Below, piece after piece: positions 28,103 to 37,660 of a stretch of DNA of 64,000 nucleotides. The translations under genes were made by a program, and so were the position numbers. How positions within the stretch are numbered: position 1 is the stretch's first letter; every line of letters begins with the position of its first letter. Below the pieces are notes generated by a model. The model saw only the letters and a program-made list of their open reading frames with translations, was not told the origin of the DNA and made no database searches. This DNA comes from Chitinophaga silvatica (GTDB lineage Bacteria > Bacteroidota > Bacteroidia > Chitinophagales > Chitinophagaceae), in NCBI RefSeq assembly GCF_003419895.1, contig NZ_QPMM01000001.1, positions 1 through 64,000 on the forward strand, read 5' to 3'.

Positions 28103-28924
28103 ATGAATCCAATTAATTTAGAAATAAGTGTTAGACATTATTTACCCATTGTTTTTGAATTATTGGGGGAGAGAAAAATTAAACCTTCTCAGTGGCGTAA
28201 AATCAATGACAATTATAGAAAAATTAAAAAAGATAGATTCACCAATTATTTAAATAATTCACAAAAACTTTTTGAGGTTAATTTATACGATCTTTTTGAT
28301 ATGATGGAGATAGGAAACAGGCAGGCATATTTTTTTCTTTATCTAATCAAAAGGTCTTTGGAAGAATTGTGTAATGCAATTCCCGAAAACAATAGATATA
28401 AACTTAGAGATACACTTTATAATATGCTTGTACAGTTTGATCACAAGCATAGAAATTATATCGGGGAGCTATTGGTATTAAATAACATAGTTAAAAGCCA
28501 GCAATTTGAATTAATAGAAATTGAAGAACCAATTACAAATTCAACTTCTGCAGATTTCTTTCTTAGAAACAAAACTACTGGTGCTACAGAACTTTTGGAA
28601 GTAGTAAATATTCATATCGATCAACCTAAAGAAGATATTAAAAAATTCATTGAAGGCAAACTAGAAGCCAAGTTTGAAGCAAAAACCAAAAATCAAATTG
28701 AGTATAAAAGATTTACTTTGATTCCAGTAGTATGGGCTCCATATAAAATTTTGAGGCAAATTGAAAAATTGTATGATGATGGTGATGGCATTAGATTAGC
28801 TTATTCTTTACCACCATGTGCATTTGCCAGTTTTGATGTAGAAAATACTATCAATTTTGTACTGAAATTTGGAACCATCCCAACATTATTTAAAGGACTA
28901 AATATTCAAGAATCCATTAAATAA
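28103..28924 (+). CDS. Unknown island protein with possible nuclease-like core
   Basis: The 273-residue protein has no family I can name. It is charged, AT-rich in codon use, and without signal peptide or membrane span. The middle has a pattern compatible with a PD-(D/E)xK fold: a helix with Glu (NYIGELLVLNNIVKSQQF, ~130-147), then SADFFLRN (~160) and, after a turn, ELLEVVNIHI (~172), followed by a charged helix rich in EAKFEAKTK. The fit is weak. As first gene at the island's left end, an endonuclease or defence role would be plausible but is not shown. Confidence 0.7.
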   Translation: MNPINLEISVRHYLPIVFELLGERKIKPSQWRKINDNYRKIKKDRFTNYLNNSQKLFEVNLYDLFDMMEIGNRQAYFFLYLIKRSLEELCNAIPENNRYKLRDTLYNMLVQFDHKHRNYIGELLVLNNIVKSQQFELIEIEEPITNSTSADFFLRNKTTGATELLEVVNIHIDQPKEDIKKFIEGKLEAKFEAKTKNQIEYKRFTLIPVVWAPYKILRQIEKLYDDGDGIRLAYSLPPCAFASFDVENTINFVLKFGTIPTLFKGLNIQESIK

Positions 28925-29461
28925 GAATGGATGGATATAATTTATTGAAAATAATTCAATAATACTAGCACAGCTTGGATTAATTATTTTATGAACGACC
29001 AAATTAGAGCCAACCTCCCTAAATGTGATCTTGGGTTAATTTCAAATGATACATTAATTCAAGGAATAATAGAAAAAGTTGTAACTTTTACATATAATAG
29101 AAAACTATGCATTACTACAATATCCTAGAAAGTATCAAGGAGAAATACAGGTACTTAATTGTACAATCAAGAAAAGATTAAGATAGTTGTTTGGCTAGAA
29201 TAATGAAAAGATAGAAGAAATAATTATCCTAATTGAATCGTATTACATGAGATACGTTTTAGGGGTTTTAGGGCAAGACTCTATGGCAATATCTATAGCA
29301 ATAATAAGTTCTAATTTACTGCCATGAAACTATTTGAGTACTTATAACGGAACTTAATCTTGTAATACAATTTCGAGAGAATAACTGGATTTTTCTTTAT
29401 CGGATATTTTACAAGTTTGTTCAAATAAAATTCAATAAATGTTTAACATTTATCCTAATAC
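28925..29461. other. AT-rich gap with one small open frame
   Basis: About 540 bp without a convincing gene. A 45-codon frame at 28991-29128 (ATG to TAG; starts MNDQIRANLPKC) is open but has no recognised similarity. The rest has stops in all frames and may be decayed island DNA. Confidence 0.45.
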
Positions 29462-30142
29462 ATGAAACAAGTAGTAAACAAGATTTGGAAAGACCCCGTA
29501 TGGAGCAAAGTAATTTCAGTCGGTATCCTCGGATTAATAACCCTACTTTATAATTACATAACATCTCTTTTCAACGGCTCTGATTTCAAGATTGAATTTA
29601 TTAAGTTCTGGACATTTAAAATTGAATTGTGGAAAGTAGCATTGTTATTTATTTTTTTGTTTGCAATTTTCTGGTTTGTCACAGTTATAAAGAAATTACG
29701 TTCCTATAAATACGACCCTGAAATTTTGGAGCTTGACAGGCAATTGTTCCAGAAAATCAGAACAGTAATACTACCTCAGGACACTATTTATCATGTAAAG
29801 CAATCAGGGTTTGCAGACGGAGATTTCCCAATGAACCTATTGTTTAAAGTTTTTGAAATTCTGAATGAAGATAAAAAAGCTGATTTTCACTTTTTCAATC
29901 CTCAACTTAATAAGAAGAAAAATGAATTATTGGTAGCAATTCAGGAATTACGTAGTATTACCCAAGAGTGCATATTTGGGGTAAGAGGCCAGAAGGGTAT
30001 GTTGGGAATCCCCAGAGAATGGGTACACGAGCAGCCTGAACGCTATAGACAGGCAGTTGATGATACTGCTATACAAGAAGAAATTATGCTAGAGGCTTAC
30101 GATAATTTTATTCGAGAAGGAAGATTAATACTAAAAGTCTAA
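29462..30142 (+). CDS. Unknown island membrane protein with two N-terminal spans
   Basis: The 226-residue product has two hydrophobic stretches, about 17-37 (ISVGILGLITLLYNYITSLF) and 58-80 (VALLFIFLFAIFWFVTVI), then a soluble ~145-residue domain (YKYDPEILELDRQLFQKIRT, FFNPQLNKKKNELLVAIQEL). No family recognised. It is followed after 17 bp by another membrane-protein gene in the same direction, broken by a frameshift, so the pair may form a two-component membrane system of unknown role. Confidence 0.75.
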   Translation: MKQVVNKIWKDPVWSKVISVGILGLITLLYNYITSLFNGSDFKIEFIKFWTFKIELWKVALLFIFLFAIFWFVTVIKKLRSYKYDPEILELDRQLFQKIRTVILPQDTIYHVKQSGFADGDFPMNLLFKVFEILNEDKKADFHFFNPQLNKKKNELLVAIQELRSITQECIFGVRGQKGMLGIPREWVHEQPERYRQAVDDTAIQEEIMLEAYDNFIREGRLILKV

Positions 30143-30159
30143 CACGTAGTGTAAAAAGA

Positions 30160-30967
30160 GTGAAATATGGATTTTATTTCACCATTGGAACTGCTGGTAC
30201 CTCCCTTATAGGGGGAACAATTTTAGGCCGAAGCATGGAGCGGTATAAAAACAAAGTCACATATTTAAAAAAAAAGGTCAATCGTACAACGTATAGCACT
30301 TGCTGGGCAATATGGGTGGGGCGAAATTCAAATTCTGTATAATAAAAATCCATGCAATAGTTTATATGTTGCTTCTTTGGAATTATTGAACGAATCCAAA
30401 CAAAATCTTGATGGTTTTACTGTTCAAATTTCAATTGCTACTGGTGAAACTATTTATAAAGATTCTGGAAGATTTACTCAAAGAGAAGCAATTAAGGATA
30501 TTTTGCTTGAAAAAGAATTTGCTAGATTGCACGCTTCCACAGTAACTGAAGTTGAAGCTATTAACCCCAACGCTGTACCAGGAGTAACAAAAGATTTACA
30601 GTATCGAGTAGATTACGTTTTGCGTAATATCGTTTTTGAAGTTCCATTTTTAAATAGAAAAGAAAAACTATCTTTCTCTTTTCTTATAGATAGCATAAAT
30701 CTAAATCCACCTGATCTTGTTATTACTTTTAGTCGGAAAGGTTTGGAGACGGTAACTGAGCAAGATGATGAACGAAGAAAGCAATTCCGTCAAATATGGA
30801 TTGGAATTAGTTCGTCATTTTTCTTTGCAGTGCCAATACCCTCAATCATCAGTCACTCGCCATCGGCTTCATGGGCCGTCTGGCTTACAATACTTGATAG
30901 TATCGTAGCCTATTTACTCGCTTGGTTCATTTATTACTTTTGGATTTGGATAAGAAAAAAAGGCTAA
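30160..30967 (+). pseudogene. Unknown membrane protein gene, frameshifted in an A9 run
   Basis: From a GTG at 30160 the first frame encodes a membrane segment (FYFTIGTAGTSLIGGTILG) and reaches a run of nine A at 30267-30275; past it the first frame ends at 30342. Shifting by +1 at the run gives a sensible continuation (RSIVQRIALAGQYGWGEIQI, then LYNKNPCNSLYVASLELLNE) that stays open to 30967, ending in two membrane spans (near 30800-30860 and 30880-30950, IVAYLLAWFIYYFWIWI). The reconstructed protein would be about 268 residues. With eight A the frame would be intact, so this is a recent frameshift, a slippage-controlled gene or a sequencing error. Family unknown. Confidence 0.7.
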
Positions 30968-31101
30968 GGGCATAAGCTAGAGGTAATTACTCCCGCTCTC
31001 ACTTTTTATTGTAAGATATGACTTCAAATGAAGATAGATCGGAGGGATCACTCTTCCAGGTTCCAATTATAATATTTTGTATAAGCATTAAATGACTTAA
31101 A

Positions 31102-31788
31102 CTATTGATTTATCAACTCAGAACTATTCAAGTAAGATATTTTCTTATTATGTTTATTTACTTCAATTTGCTTTAAGAATTCACCTCTGTTGGAGAGGCT
31201 TGATTGTAAACTTTGAAGCCAGTTATTTACATCTACACCGCAAGATTTAAAATGATTCACATCCCAGTTGCGTCTATTAATTTTCTCCAATATGTTTTGA
31301 GCTTCAGAAATTCCAATGAACAACGCTATTTTGAGTTTTGCTTCTGCAAGGGTTGCCTGTATAAATGAATTCGGTGCAGCACTCAATGGTCTCATTTGTG
31401 AATATTCATCCAATACAGACATTACCTTTCCGAATGAAATATTTCCTTCAAAAGTTAGTGGAGTTTGATTTTTTACCGAATCTACTGCTTCATTAAAAAA
31501 AATGTTGTGGTTTTCATATGGTATAGAATATTGGACCCCATTTTTATTATGATACTCTTTAAGGAGAATAGGAATATCAAGGCAGGAATTTAAATCTTGC
31601 TTCCATAAAGAATATATGACAAAATGTGGTCTATATTCATTTGACATTGGTAGCTTAATTAACTCTATGCCAATTACCAAAGGACCTACAACATTGTATA
31701 ATTTGTTTTGTGAATATTCAGTTAATTCAGGAATGGCATTTTGCCAATCATGGGTAATTGCCTTTTTGATTTCAGTAGATATTGTCAT
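31102..31788 (-). CDS. Unknown protein downstream of the RHS/immunity cluster
   Basis: A 228-residue soluble protein without signal peptide. It starts MTISTEIKKAITHDWQNAIP and has no motif I can assign. It is on the same strand as, and downstream of, the immunity-type genes behind the RHS toxin, so it may be a further immunity or orphan gene; that rests only on position. Codon use is AT-rich like the rest of this part of the island. Confidence 0.7.
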   Translation of the reverse strand: MTISTEIKKAITHDWQNAIPELTEYSQNKLYNVVGPLVIGIELIKLPMSNEYRPHFVIYSLWKQDLNSCLDIPILLKEYHNKNGVQYSIPYENHNIFFNEAVDSVKNQTPLTFEGNISFGKVMSVLDEYSQMRPLSAAPNSFIQATLAEAKLKIALFIGISEAQNILEKINRRNWDVNHFKSCGVDVNNWLQSLQSSLSNRGEFLKQIEVNKHNKKISYLNSSELINQ

Positions 31789-31870
31789 TGTTATTATCTA
31801 AGGTTTACATTTATTAAGTTAGGAACCTCGATAAACCTAATTACTTTTAATGAGCAATAACTTTTTTATA

Positions 31871-32164
31871 TTAAATTATCACTCTTAGATACCTACTCCT
31901 AATTCCATCAAAAGTCAATTCAAGAATATCATCATCTATCGAAAATTCTGATCTCATTTTTTCAGGATGCGATGGCTGGTCTGTGATCAAAGTATTACCA
32001 TCAATGATATACCTTAAGAGCATTTTTTGCTCTCTTTCATTTTCTATAATACTATATATCAATTCACCATTATTTTTAAATTCCATTCTCACATTTCCAT
32101 AAACTTCAATGGAAGTTCGATCAGCAGGATCATTTTCCCAGATTCCAATTAATTTATTTTGCAT
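31871..32164 (-). CDS. Small lipocalin-like protein, possible immunity protein
   Basis: A 97-residue protein starting at ATG 32164 (MQNKLIGIWENDPADRTSIE); the frame runs back to a TTG at 32173. The pattern LIGIWENDPAD ... MEFKNNGELIYSI ... NTLITDQP ... ILELTFDGIRSRYLR is that of small lipocalin-like beta-barrel proteins. Its start overlaps the end of the DUF4304-like gene by 11 bp, so they are translationally coupled. Small proteins of this kind are often immunity or accessory proteins near RHS toxins. Confidence 0.7.
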   Translation of the reverse strand: MQNKLIGIWENDPADRTSIEVYGNVRMEFKNNGELIYSIIENEREQKMLLRYIIDGNTLITDQPSHPEKMRSEFSIDDDILELTFDGIRSRYLRVII

Positions 32165-32762
32165 ATAAATCAAATTCTTTTAAATGTGCAATGGCCATTT
32201 TTTCAAGGGGCTTACCTTGTAAGGAGGTAATAAAATTATTAATAAAAGGAATTAAGCGTGAATCATTTGCTTCTTTCAATAGGGTTATTAAATATCTAAA
32301 ACGATTTAATTCAGTTGTACCAGGATACTGATCACTCATCCAAACTTCAATTAAGTCCTTATCTGAAATCCTTTTGTTGATTTCAGGAAGCACATTGTTT
32401 TTTAAAGCGGTAATGACTTCGTCAACTGTCTGATTAAGTTGTTTATCGGATGTAGTCCACCAAAAATCCGGCGCTCCAGGCATTAACGTGCCTATACGCG
32501 CCTGCCAATGGCAATCAGCGACATCTAATTTTTCATTTGAAGTGTTATAATCCACAACCTTTCTCAGAACACTTGAACAAACCCCATAATTAATAGTAAA
32601 CTTAAGGGTATCTTCATTAGAGCTTTTACTTTTCTGGAAATTAATAATTCCCCAGTTATTTTTTTGATTACTATAAAAGCTATTACCTTTTTTCTTATAT
32701 CCGGCTTCTTTTAATGTTTGACTTACATTTGAAAGTAACAGTTTAAATTTATCACTTGCCAT
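32154..32762 (-). CDS. DUF4304-like protein, probable immunity protein
   Basis: The 202-residue protein matches the DUF4304 pattern as I recall it: an N-terminal helix, then GYKKKGNSFYSNQKNNWGII, NFQKSKSS and a TINYGVCSS strand, followed by W-rich DCHWQARIGTLM and DFWW. DUF4304 proteins are found next to polymorphic toxins. It lies ~100 bp downstream of the first immunity-type gene behind the RHS toxin, and its 3' end overlaps the next gene. Confidence 0.75.
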   Translation of the reverse strand: MASDKFKLLLSNVSQTLKEAGYKKKGNSFYSNQKNNWGIINFQKSKSSNEDTLKFTINYGVCSSVLRKVVDYNTSNEKLDVADCHWQARIGTLMPGAPDFWWTTSDKQLNQTVDEVITALKNNVLPEINKRISDKDLIEVWMSDQYPGTTELNRFRYLITLLKEANDSRLIPFINNFITSLQGKPLEKMAIAHLKEFDLYAK

Positions 32763-32861
32763 TTGTTACCAATTTGGAGGTTTTCTAACTACGTTAATTG
32801 GTATACTTGAACTTTTTTAAGCCACAAATCTTTTATTCGCTGTAAGTTATGATAATTCGAA

Positions 32862-33206
32862 TTATCCTATATGCCAATTCCCGCTTTTCCAATTCTTTAT
32901 CGCATATTCGGCTCCAAGACTAGTATACTTTAATTTTTTTACAGAAATTTCTTCTAATACCTGTAAGCATTTTTCAGGATTATATCTCATACAGTATGTA
33001 GATGCCATTACAGCTATTTCTGGAATATCGGAATATATTAATTGTAACAATTCTTCCATTCCTCCCTGCGATTTGATCTTTTGAAATATGTTATCGATTC
33101 TCCGGGCTTCAATATTTCCTCGTTTATAATCTGCATTTAAAGTATATTGATGCTGGAGAATTGTTGCATCACTGAAATCTTTAATTAAATCTTTAATTTC
33201 TTTCAT
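32862..33206 (-). CDS. DUF2019/HEAT-like protein, likely cognate immunity to the RHS toxin
   Basis: A 114-residue all-helical protein beginning MKEIKDLIKDFSDATILQHQ. The ADYKRGNIEARRIDNIFQKI helix, then ELLQLIYSDIPEIAVMAS and CLQVLEEISVKKLKYTSLGA with a closing AIKNW, fit DUF2019/HEAT-like small proteins. It starts only 6 bp after the stop codon of the RHS gene, the usual position of the cognate immunity gene, so it probably neutralises the HNH-like toxin tip. Confidence 0.75.
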   Translation of the reverse strand: MKEIKDLIKDFSDATILQHQYTLNADYKRGNIEARRIDNIFQKIKSQGGMEELLQLIYSDIPEIAVMASTYCMRYNPEKCLQVLEEISVKKLKYTSLGAEYAIKNWKSGNWHIG

Positions 33207-33212
33207 TTTATC

Positions 33213-36200
33213 TTATTTAGGAAAAATCCAACCAAGGTTTTCTAAAGTTTGAATTCCAAATTGATATTGTGCTTGATAGCTCTGAGTGCTGAGCCATTGG
33301 CGAACTGTTAATCTTGCACTGCCTGTAACACTTTGTTGAATTGAAGAATAAAAACCAGATATCTCAGAATGTATCGATCCCGCCCCATGCGGTAACCTAA
33401 TCAAATTTTCCGTATTATGAATCGCCTCATTGCCAAATCTGACTATATTCCCTTTAGTCTGCTCTACTATATGATGCCATGCCTGTCCGGGTCCGGCAGC
33501 TCCCTCTGCTCTCTTAAATGCCCTGAAAGAGCGATAGCCCACACCTGCAACATTTACACCTTCTTCTTCTACTGCATGAATTACGGCTCCTCTACCAATA
33601 AGACTTACTCCACTTGTAGCCAATCCCTCTATTCCAAAAGAGGAAAACATTACAACAACAGGAGCAAAATAATTTGTAACGAATTTAAATGATTTTTGTT
33701 GACTTCCAATGGCGTTCCGCCATGCTTGCGGTGACCATTCATAAGGATCAGAGACCTGTTGAGAAGCTGGGAAACCATCAATCATTCTATTAGCACTAAT
33801 TGTTACCTCTGGCAAGTCTATCTTGCGCATTGGCATTGATGCCTCTTTTGCAAAGTTTCGTATCTGAACATTCGACAAGTCAATTCTTGGCCTGCGCGCT
33901 GCCGCTAGTACTGCAATTCTGCTAAAACCGTTTGTTTCAAAGTTTCTTATTAACCCATCAAAAGAGCTATTTGTTAGCCTTGAACCATAAACAGTAACTC
34001 CATCCAGTGTAATCCCTGGCATGGTACCTTGACCATAGCCGAAAACAAATTGCAGCCAGGTCCAGAATGGATCATCTCCCCTCGGATCAGCAAAGGACAA
34101 AGGATTATTAAAGTTGCTGTTGTATGGTGAGATACCTGCATAATCTGTTGCAGCAGGGTCCATTTGCCACCAACGACCTATTTGTGGATCAAGGGTGCGG
34201 TATAAGGCATCATACTGATTAAGCCCTATTTCAGTCGTTTGTTCAATCCCGTTGTAATTGAAACGGTTTTCTGCATATTTATTTTTTAAAGCACGGGAAC
34301 TTATTCCGGCCATTGAAAGCCCAAATGGGTAATAGTGTGTTTCTTCGAGTAATGGACCAGGATTATGAGAGATAATGATGTTGTCAAAATATACATCCTG
34401 AATACTTTCATTACTGGTATAGACATATAAAAAACCTGTCTTGCTAACAACGAATCTACTGGTGGCAAGAGTTTGAAGCTGGTCTGGACTTCCTTGTACC
34501 TGCCTTACTCCGCTATTGGCATCCACCATATTAAGTTGCTCATCAAATAATACATAACTCAGGTATGCCTTTGGCATCGATGCCTGGTTTTGTGCCGGGT
34601 CTTTTTGTTGCAACTGTTGATAGTTGGTGCTTGTGAAACTGGTAACTAATGGTGATCCAGAACCTGTTCCATTACCATGTGCGCCATCTGAGGGAACCGA
34701 AGGGTTAGCGGCAAAGGCTTGAAGCAATGCAGTTAACATATCAGCCGGAGTGCTACTTGAAGTGCTGGCGGCTGTAGATTTATAAAAGGCTTTTGCCCCA
34801 ATCTGTATAGTATCACCAGCCATAACACGCAGTACGATAGCCGGACCGATTTTATTGCTTCCAGAAGAAGCGTTTAATCTGGCTACAAAATCGTTAGGTG
34901 ATGTTGTACCATCTATTGGGTATCCTGCTGGTTTAGCAACCCTGGTGGCATTTATATTTGCAAAAAGGGCATTTTCAATGGTTAGATTGGCTGTTTCTAA
35001 TGTAGCTGCATAGGTGGCCGTATTCGTTTCCTCAGTAAGTACCATCCTGGTATTTCCCAGATGATCACTAATAAAGTAATCATAAACAGGCATGGGAGAC
35101 ATACCAGTACGATATAACATTCTTACCCTGCCTTCATCTGTACCAAAGAATACCAAAGAATCGTTTTTATAAATGAAACCGTTCAGGTAATCATAGGTAT
35201 TTACAGATACGGGGGAAGTTGTTGTAACTTTCTTACTTAGCTTATTACCTGCTGCATCATAAGTAAATTCTAAGTACCCTGTACCAGATACAGCTAAACT
35301 GTCTGGCAGATTGAGGTAGTTATAGCGCTTAATGCTTAAAGACCTGTTTAAGTCTGTGAGTAAATTACCACTGTTATCAAATGTATAATCCTGTGTTTCG
35401 TTGTTATTTATTTCATGAAAATCCCCAAGTATACTTTGTGCGTCATTCTTTTTGTCAGTGACAAAAAATAGTTTATTGGTATTGGCAGTATAGCCAAACT
35501 TTAAGCTATCTATAATGGCGATAGATAGTCCCTTCATCCCTTTTTGCTGAAAGCCTTGTATATTACCATTGGCATCGTAAGAAAGTGCATTGAGGGTAAA
35601 ATCTACTTTATCCCTTGTCCATAATGAGCTACCCTGATTCTGTTGTGAGAAATCAGAAGTTAATAAACGCCCTGCAGGATCATAAGTAAACCCTAATGCT
35701 CTTGCGATACCATCCCCACGCGACTTCCAACGTGTACCAGCTAATTCCCCGCGAAATTGGTTTGTTGTATATCCATAATCATAAGCAAGATCCTGACCAA
35801 ACCAGTTACTTGTGCTGTTAGCTGTGTTGATGAAGTCTTTATTTATAGACTTTGCGGTACCCCCAATATTGTACTCATAATTTTGTGTTTCAATAGCGTT
35901 GGAACCAATAAGCCCGATTTGCTTTGTTTTAATCTGATTTTCCTCGTTATAGGTATATGTTGCAAGCGTTTTTACCGGTGTAGCATTGTCATTAACCTGA
36001 GTGGCAACTTCGAGCAAATTACCAGTTGCATCGTATTTAAATGTGCGTAATAAGGTAGTTTGAGGAGTTACAGTACTGTGAGGGTTAGTATGTCTTACAT
36101 AAGTGCTTAATAATTTCCCGCTAAAGTCATACAGAAAAGTTGCTACTTCTTTTCCTCCATTTAGATTATCAGAAATTTGCTGAATTACTCTTCCTTTATC

Positions 36201-37625
36201 GTTATAATAGATAGTAGTAGTAAGAAACTGAGTACCATTCAATACACGAACTCTGCTACCTGTAAGTTTGGAAACAGTACGATGGCTAATACCTGTATTG
36301 GTTTCGTAATAAGGATTTGTTCCTTGCTGGGGTTTTGTCAGATCTGTGGAGACAACAGCCTGAACACCGGTGAAAGCATAATTATCGTCATAGTAATAGA
36401 ATGCCAGGTCAGTTAATAATGATGCTGAAAAGGGAAATGTACCTGGTACGGCAGCATTAATCTGAGTTTGTACCGCATCTCGTGTAACCACTCCTGATTG
36501 ATATAATGCAACACGGACAGCCCTGTCTAGCCCATCATAGTAAACCAGGAGCCATTGCCCTTTTGCTTTTAAATTACCGTCACGTTGCAACACCGGTCTG
36601 TTACGCGTATCAAAAACTGTTTCAGTTGAATCAGCTCCGGGTAATTTAGCAATGGTATTACGACCTCGCTCATCATATCTATATTGGTAACACAATCCAG
36701 GGGCCACGTTAGTAAGGCTCCAGCTACCAAGAATATTCCGAACCGCTTGTGGAGGAATTACAAAATTTAGATTTCCAAGCGCATCATATACAAAATAGGT
36801 ACATAGCCAGCCCACATGGCCAGTTCCAGGACTGGCTATAGCCTGTACCTTACGGAGAACAGTTTGGCCGCTGAGATCCTGAAACTCAATTGTTTTAACG
36901 CCCTGTTGGTCAGTATAAACAGTTTTGGATAATTGACCCGCAGCATAAAAGGTAGTAGAAAGTGGGATAGTATTGCCTGCCTGTGCAATCCACATTCTTA
37001 CCGAATCCGAAACTACATTGGCAAAGGTGTATTGAGTAACGGGCTTATTGCCGCCTTCTTTGGCCCAGGTGCTTCCAGGCTGATATATTTTTATTGGTGC
37101 AGATGATGGGGAAGATTCAAATTCAGTTTGCGCATAAAAAATGCTATCCGCTGCAATACCAGGATTAAATGCAGTATTTCTGAAATAAGAACGCTGACCA
37201 CCTACCGGATCAAGCTTAAATTTGCCATCACTGGAATTTCCCGTTTGCGCGCTATATGGAAGTAGATCATATTGCTTTCGACCATAGGAATCATAATAAC
37301 CAGGCCTGACAAAATCTTTACCAGTAGGGCTTATAGCCTTTATAATACCTTGTATTGGCCTTCCCCAACTATCTACATACTGGGTGGATTGTATAACCTG
37401 ACTGGTGGTCCTGGATGTTGAGGTAGCAGTTACAGGATCAGTTGTAGGCATCTGCGGTTCCCAGCTTCTGACATAGCTTACAGCAGGATTTACATATGGC
37501 GCTGGTTGAGCTACAGGAACTGCAACAGGACGTGTACTAGTCGAAGGTGTTACCTGCGAGTATCCGTATATGGCAAGAAATAGGAATGTTAATATCAGCG
37601 AAAAGTATTTGGAGTGTAATAACAT
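33213..37625 (-). CDS. RHS-repeat polymorphic toxin with DUF6443 domain and HNH-like C-terminus
   Basis: The 1470-residue protein has a signal peptide (LILTFLFLAIYGYSQ), a DUF6443-type N-terminal part (~50-200; YVDSWGRPIQGIIK, YYDSYGRKQYDLLPY), a long YD-repeat region (FDTRNRPVLQRDG, YDATGNLLEVATQ, YDPAGRLLTSDF), and the RHS core (DYFISDHLGNTRMVL, then YPFGLSMAG, YNGIEQ, QYDALYRTLDPQIGRWWQMD, DP..NPLSFADPRGDDP). After the core come ~270 variable residues ending in a toxin tip from residue ~1382: AWHHIVEQ, IHNTENLIRL and H..ISGFYSS, an HNH/AHH-type nuclease pattern. It is followed directly by immunity-type genes. Confidence 0.92.
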   Translation of the reverse strand: MLLHSKYFSLILTFLFLAIYGYSQVTPSTSTRPVAVPVAQPAPYVNPAVSYVRSWEPQMPTTDPVTATSTSRTTSQVIQSTQYVDSWGRPIQGIIKAISPTGKDFVRPGYYDSYGRKQYDLLPYSAQTGNSSDGKFKLDPVGGQRSYFRNTAFNPGIAADSIFYAQTEFESSPSSAPIKIYQPGSTWAKEGGNKPVTQYTFANVVSDSVRMWIAQAGNTIPLSTTFYAAGQLSKTVYTDQQGVKTIEFQDLSGQTVLRKVQAIASPGTGHVGWLCTYFVYDALGNLNFVIPPQAVRNILGSWSLTNVAPGLCYQYRYDERGRNTIAKLPGADSTETVFDTRNRPVLQRDGNLKAKGQWLLVYYDGLDRAVRVALYQSGVVTRDAVQTQINAAVPGTFPFSASLLTDLAFYYYDDNYAFTGVQAVVSTDLTKPQQGTNPYYETNTGISHRTVSKLTGSRVRVLNGTQFLTTTIYYNDKGRVIQQISDNLNGGKEVATFLYDFSGKLLSTYVRHTNPHSTVTPQTTLLRTFKYDATGNLLEVATQVNDNATPVKTLATYTYNEENQIKTKQIGLIGSNAIETQNYEYNIGGTAKSINKDFINTANSTSNWFGQDLAYDYGYTTNQFRGELAGTRWKSRGDGIARALGFTYDPAGRLLTSDFSQQNQGSSLWTRDKVDFTLNALSYDANGNIQGFQQKGMKGLSIAIIDSLKFGYTANTNKLFFVTDKKNDAQSILGDFHEINNNETQDYTFDNSGNLLTDLNRSLSIKRYNYLNLPDSLAVSGTGYLEFTYDAAGNKLSKKVTTTSPVSVNTYDYLNGFIYKNDSLVFFGTDEGRVRMLYRTGMSPMPVYDYFISDHLGNTRMVLTEETNTATYAATLETANLTIENALFANINATRVAKPAGYPIDGTTSPNDFVARLNASSGSNKIGPAIVLRVMAGDTIQIGAKAFYKSTAASTSSSTPADMLTALLQAFAANPSVPSDGAHGNGTGSGSPLVTSFTSTNYQQLQQKDPAQNQASMPKAYLSYVLFDEQLNMVDANSGVRQVQGSPDQLQTLATSRFVVSKTGFLYVYTSNESIQDVYFDNIIISHNPGPLLEETHYYPFGLSMAGISSRALKNKYAENRFNYNGIEQTTEIGLNQYDALYRTLDPQIGRWWQMDPAATDYAGISPYNSNFNNPLSFADPRGDDPFWTWLQFVFGYGQGTMPGITLDGVTVYGSRLTNSSFDGLIRNFETNGFSRIAVLAAARRPRIDLSNVQIRNFAKEASMPMRKIDLPEVTISANRMIDGFPASQQVSDPYEWSPQAWRNAIGSQQKSFKFVTNYFAPVVVMFSSFGIEGLATSGVSLIGRGAVIHAVEEEGVNVAGVGYRSFRAFKRAEGAAGPGQAWHHIVEQTKGNIVRFGNEAIHNTENLIRLPHGAGSIHSEISGFYSSIQQSVTGSARLTVRQWLSTQSYQAQYQFGIQTLENLGWIFPK

Positions 37626-37660
37626 GAGATTAAGATTTTAATTGGCAATATGTTTTGGGG

